A stretch of DNA of 64,000 nucleotides from assembly GCA_958296045.1 (NCBI GenBank), contig CATQHT010000002.1, positions 248,001 to 312,000 on the forward strand, read 5' to 3'. The translations under genes and the position numbers were made by a program. The notes under the pieces were generated by a model that worked only from the letters and a program-made list of their open reading frames with translations, was not told the DNA's origin and did no database searches. The stretch comes from Rhodothermales bacterium. Its GTDB lineage: Bacteria > Bacteroidota > Rhodothermia > Rhodothermales > Bin80. Below, piece by piece: positions 63,215 through 64,000 of this stretch. Positions within the stretch are counted from its first letter, which is position 1. Every line of letters starts with the position of its first letter.

Positions 63215-63470
63215 AGGATTGATCACAGTGACCGAATGACCCGCAGCCGTCGGGGGATGCGGAGTCAGTAAGAAGGTCCGAATGTCTGTCGCTCTCGTTA
63301 TCCGCCGGATACAGACTTGCGCGCCAAATTTGACAAAGTTTTGACAGTATCTTGACAAATATTGATCGTGAAGTGCATAAATTGATCCGTGATCCGTGAT
63401 CCGTGATCCGTGATCCGTGATCCGTGATCCGTGATCCGTGATCCGTGATCCGTGATCCGGCCTGAGTTAT
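63215..63470. other. Foreign segment inside the methyltransferase gene
   Basis: About 255 bp that do not belong to the methyltransferase. GGATCACGG (minus strand) occurs at both boundaries. It holds the 7-bp repeat array on one side and about 165 bp of unassigned sequence on the other. It shifts the reading frame. Confidence 0.6.
63384..63460 (+). repeat. Eleven tandem copies of GATCCGT
   Basis: Bases 63384-63460 are eleven consecutive 7-bp units GATCCGT (the last GATCCGG). Every unit contains a GATC site. Read on the minus strand it codes for the heptapeptide RITDHGS repeated, since 21 bp is three units. Confidence 0.97.
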
Positions 63471-64000
63471 AAGCCTGCAGTTTCGCCGTCACGTATTTTT
63501 CATTCACCCAGTACCGTGGTATCGGCACGAAGTCTGGTCTCGCCTTCTCTTCTGCGGTGGCTCGGCGCGCCTTGCCCTTCTTTATATCTTTGGCGCTGAC
63601 GCCATCGAAGGTGGCGAACCGGTGATCGTACTGGTGAAACAGCTTCGCCTCGTAGAGTGGCATGTAGCGCTCTTGCTCCTTGACGAAGACGTTGCCCGTG
63701 AGCGCAAAGCCTTGGCCCTCCAGCTCCTGCCGCGTCCTGAAGAGATGGGAGTCATTTGACATGTCGAACATTCTGTACAGCCGTATCCCCCACGGATTAA
63801 CTTCGGGCTGCTGGCCTTGGGCTTCTTTCCACAGGATACCTGCACGGCGATACATCTTGCGCGCTATTTCCAGGTCACGTCGGCTACGGAAGACGGGGCA
63901 CGTGCGCGTGTTGGGGTTAAACAGCGCAAAGTCTTCTTTCGACAGCGGGATGTGCCGTTCCTTCTCGGCCAGGTCGGCGACATCCTGGAGGTAGAAGGCG

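Larger units (their letters stand above)
62562..64000 (-). pseudogene. Eco57I-like adenine DNA methyltransferase, C-terminal half (copy 3), with an insertion; runs off the window
   Basis: From 64000 leftward the frame shows ERHIPLSKEDFALFNPNTRT, CPVFRSRRDLEIARKMYRRA, MSNDSHLFRTRQELE, ERYMPLYEAKLFHQYDHRFA and PDFVPIPRYWVNEKYV, as in large type IIG/DISARM/BREX-like methyltransferases. At about 63470 coding is broken by a foreign stretch, and resumes near 63214 in another frame with WITAFRKTTNATNQRTTILS, GGPPFEWSAERRL and SFPTLKRNELEEFGEFRTKR to the stop at 62562. The catalytic NPPY part lies beyond the window. The broken frame predicts loss of function or a shortened protein. It was presumably the upstream gene of the helicase/PHP-ATPase/AlbA operon. 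Confidence 0.75.

Noticed and set aside
63384-63460. Possible CRISPR array
   Set aside because: Units of 7 bp follow each other without spacers and no cas genes are nearby; it is a microsatellite.

Overview
The window looks like a chromosome segment of a fairly GC-rich member of the FCB group, most probably a Rhodothermota/Balneolota-like relative of the Bacteroidota. The clues are a secreted protease with a C-terminal T9SS-type sorting domain, a TonB-dependent receptor with an N-terminal carboxypeptidase-regulatory-like domain paired with a DUF4249 lipoprotein, and a haem operon containing hemQ. This placement is inference; there is no rRNA or tRNA in the window.

Layout. (1) 1-5237: ordinary genes. 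An SDR reductase converges on a leftward group (membrane protein, winged-helix regulator, membrane protein, uppS); a D-threonine-aldolase-like enzyme and a zinc alcohol dehydrogenase run divergently. (2) 5238-16650: accessory DNA. It holds an IS1380-family element (copy A, 4-bp target duplication), an AAA ATPase + TOPRIM (DUF3226-like) pair resembling OLD/PARIS-type defence but with a damaged Walker A, two decayed Mutator-type transposases, an uncharacterised three-gene operon ending in a metallo-beta-lactamase-fold gene split by one in-frame ochre codon, and a relic of a group II intron. (3) 17054-28053: a leftward cassette of secreted protein, metzincin protease (split by IS1380 copy B), Lgt-like transferase, fatty-acid desaturase, Asp/Asn beta-hydroxylase, TonB receptor and DUF4249 lipoprotein. 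I consider it the best candidate for an undescribed system. (4) 28050-33216: a nest of mobile DNA in which an IS1634-family element sits inside a DruA(DUF4338)-IS4 element, next to a group II intron 3' end and a tyrosine-integrase pseudogene.

(5) 33217-43394: yqgE and then a compact haem operon hemA-C-D-B-Q-E-H-Y-L with overlapping genes. It has hemQ, hemH and hemY but no hemF/hemN, which is the gene set of the coproporphyrin-dependent route. A HAD phosphatase converges on it. (6) 45070-64000: a second accessory island. It contains a split HipA-type kinase/HIRAN pair, an IS1634 relic fused to a TnpB gene, and a leftward operon of a C-terminal DUF3883-like helicase fragment, a PHP-SMC-like ATPase (TrlF-like) and an AlbA/Schlafen protein. 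Around that operon lie three C-terminal copies of an Eco57I-like DNA methyltransferase. An intact-looking IS21 and a DruA-IS4 element separate the helicase fragment from the methyltransferase, whose 5' end lies beyond the window.

Two insertion events can be undone on paper. Removing the element and one target duplication restores the reading frame of the protease (IS1380 copy B) and of the DruA domain (IS1634), which fixes the exact ends of both elements. Much of the defence-like content is decayed (nonsense codons, a lost Walker A glycine, truncations), so these islands look like a graveyard with some recently active IS elements.
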